Origin: Prostheceraeus crozeri
Taxonomy: Eukaryota; Platyhelminthes; Polycladida; Euryleptidae
Assembly (NCBI GenBank): GCA_907163375.1
Contig: CAJQUW010007440.1
Coordinates: forward strand, 310,001-374,000
DNA: 64,000 nucleotides
Reading direction: 5' to 3'
A program made the translations under genes and the position numbers. Of the stretch, positions 62,778 through 64,000 are shown in pieces (the stretch's first letter is position 1; every line of letters starts with the position of its first letter). The notes under the pieces were generated by a model. It made no database searches. It saw only the letters and a list, made by a program, of their open reading frames with translations, and had not been told where the DNA came from.

Positions 62778-62998
62778 CTACCTGTGCCACAAATGACTGC
62801 ATTAGCTTGAAACTTTGGGAGTAGTGCTTGAATGAAGACTTCCAACGAGCGCAGGGTTTCGCCAACCAATTCCAATAGAAGACCATCTATGAGCCTAGTA
62901 GGCCTATATGAAGAAGTCTCGTTATTGAATAGACCCGACATAGGTATTGGGCCCCAAATTTCAATTCCACTGCTGCCTCTCGTTTGCGCGACACGCAA
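62778..62998 (-). CDS. possible host exon, unknown protein
   Basis: The minus strand is open with protein-like composition (GSSGIEIWGPIPMSGLFNN, then TRLIDGLLLELVGETLRSLE) up to GGCACAG followed by GTAGAA, a plausible donor near 62785. The acceptor side is unclear. Just upstream, CAGTCGAACCTCAACATAGTG (plus strand, near 63008) resembles a pogo-type transposon end, which may bound it. I do not recognise the protein. Confidence 0.3.
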
Positions 62999-63139
62999 GG
63001 CTTTATACAGTCGAACCTCAACATAGTGAATTTTAAAGGGCCAGATAAAAAAATTCATTGAGAAGAGCTCACTACAAGGTTTTCTAAAATTTGATATTAT
63101 ATTGGTTTTAAAGCAAGCATATAAAGTCACAACAATCAT

Positions 63140-64000
63140 ACTAAATAATTAAAACTAATACATGTAGTGGGTGAAATGAACACTAATTAAAAATGTGTCT
63201 TACACCCAAGTGCTTCAAAATAAAGAATTTGTTTCAAAAAGTTTGATTACAAACTTGTTTGAAAGAATTTACTTGAAAAATGTATATTTCTATTGCGGCT
63301 TTTGTGGGTCCGACAAAAAAATCAAAGAACGTAAATGTAAAGCGACCGCTGTCAGATATGCTGCTGCACTATAGCTACATTTTTCGAACATCGCGGAAAA
63401 TTGCATAACTACATGTATATACTCATAAGTGGTCATTCCCGTGTAAGAAAAGTATCCGATGGAATTTTGACACATCTTATTCATTCCGGCAGAGCCTCTC
63501 AACTCAATTATCGCAACACATCATACAGTGAAAAGAAAGAGTACTAAAACGACTCGAGCACAGTTATCCAACGAACTCATTGTTCGTTATTTGACTGGCA
63601 TGATGGCTTTGTGGTTGTGTTCGTTCTGTGTATGGGATCAGTAAAGATCGCTCACATGAAAGAAAGATGGTCGCCAAATGAGATTCCGAAAGTAAACAAG
63701 GTTAATTGCTTATTCTATTTATTCATCTTTGTCAGTTGTTCGTGTTGCATCATTATAATACTACTGCAAACAAAGCAGAAATGCTTTTTATCAACCGACC
63801 TCTAAATTGCACTTTGTTTTGTAGTTCTAACAGCCCTGTTGAATTTCAAAATATTTTAAAGGATTTGTCGATCGCAATATCTTAATACTAAGTGCATACT
63901 ACTTAAAAACATATAAATTTGGTCATTTCACTCGAAGGGAGGGTTGAAATCAACATTTTTGTTCAAGCAGAAAAGAGATACTAGCACCCGAAAAGGCGCT
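63140..64000. other. unassigned sequence
   Basis: No feature I can support. Open frames are short and motif-free. Confidence 0.4.

Noticed and set aside
63001-63040. CAGTCGAACCTCAACATAG as the end of a pogo/Tigger transposon
   Set aside because: No inverted partner or transposase found nearby, so the boundary cannot be supported.

Overview
The window is nuclear DNA of an animal, most likely an invertebrate; the sequence does not let me name the species. The evidence is GT-AG introns, one recognisable host exon (an ABHD17-type depalmitoylase, minus strand, 40010-40330), and a dense load of animal-type transposons: mariner, hAT, Penelope-like (PLE), RTE, CR1/Jockey-type LINEs and a Polinton. 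Most of the rest looks like intron or intergenic sequence.

Layout. 1-3.1 kb: a PLE 3' fragment, then a broken mariner (1641-3060). 3866-9115: a hAT transposon on the minus strand with four exons that splice in phase. 9.1-13.7 kb: no convincing gene. 13.69-38.72 kb: a nest several layers deep. A PLE was hit by a Jockey/CR1-type LINE (about 15.73-38.18 kb); that LINE was hit by a 19.55-kb Polinton/adintovirus-like element (16905-36454); two copies of a 250-bp MITE with 8-bp target duplications sit in the PLE parts. 38.7-45.3 kb: ABHD17 exon and apparent intron. 45.35-48.83 kb: an RTE LINE with a PHD-like finger. 48.8-54.8 kb: nothing recognised. 54.8-61.25 kb: a second nest, RTE (minus strand) holding a hAT (55792-61116) holding a CR1-type LINE. 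61.3-64 kb: mostly unassigned, with one possible host exon.

The Polinton is the centrepiece. It has about 0.8-kb terminal inverted repeats that agree closely wherever I compared them, AGT...ACT ends and a perfect 6-bp target duplication (GAGGTA), so the insertion looks recent. It carries an adenovirus-type protease, a retroviral-type integrase fused to a parvovirus-like phospholipase A2 domain, probable major capsid and penton proteins, membrane-active minor proteins, coiled-coil/fibre-like proteins, a protein-primed DNA polymerase B, and two different A32-like ATPases. It looks whole or nearly so, with perhaps one or two breaks in accessory genes.

The most unusual signal is a family of about 20 short GC-rich double hairpins scattered through this AT-rich Polinton. 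Each has two small stem-loops, mostly with 2-5-nt loops. Stem sequences differ between copies but pairing is kept. Several copies lie in frame inside coding sequence, and related hairpins overlap or closely follow the stop codons of about eight genes. A separate 127-bp segment (25604-25730) looks like a structured RNA, and two genes share a duplicated N-terminal module.
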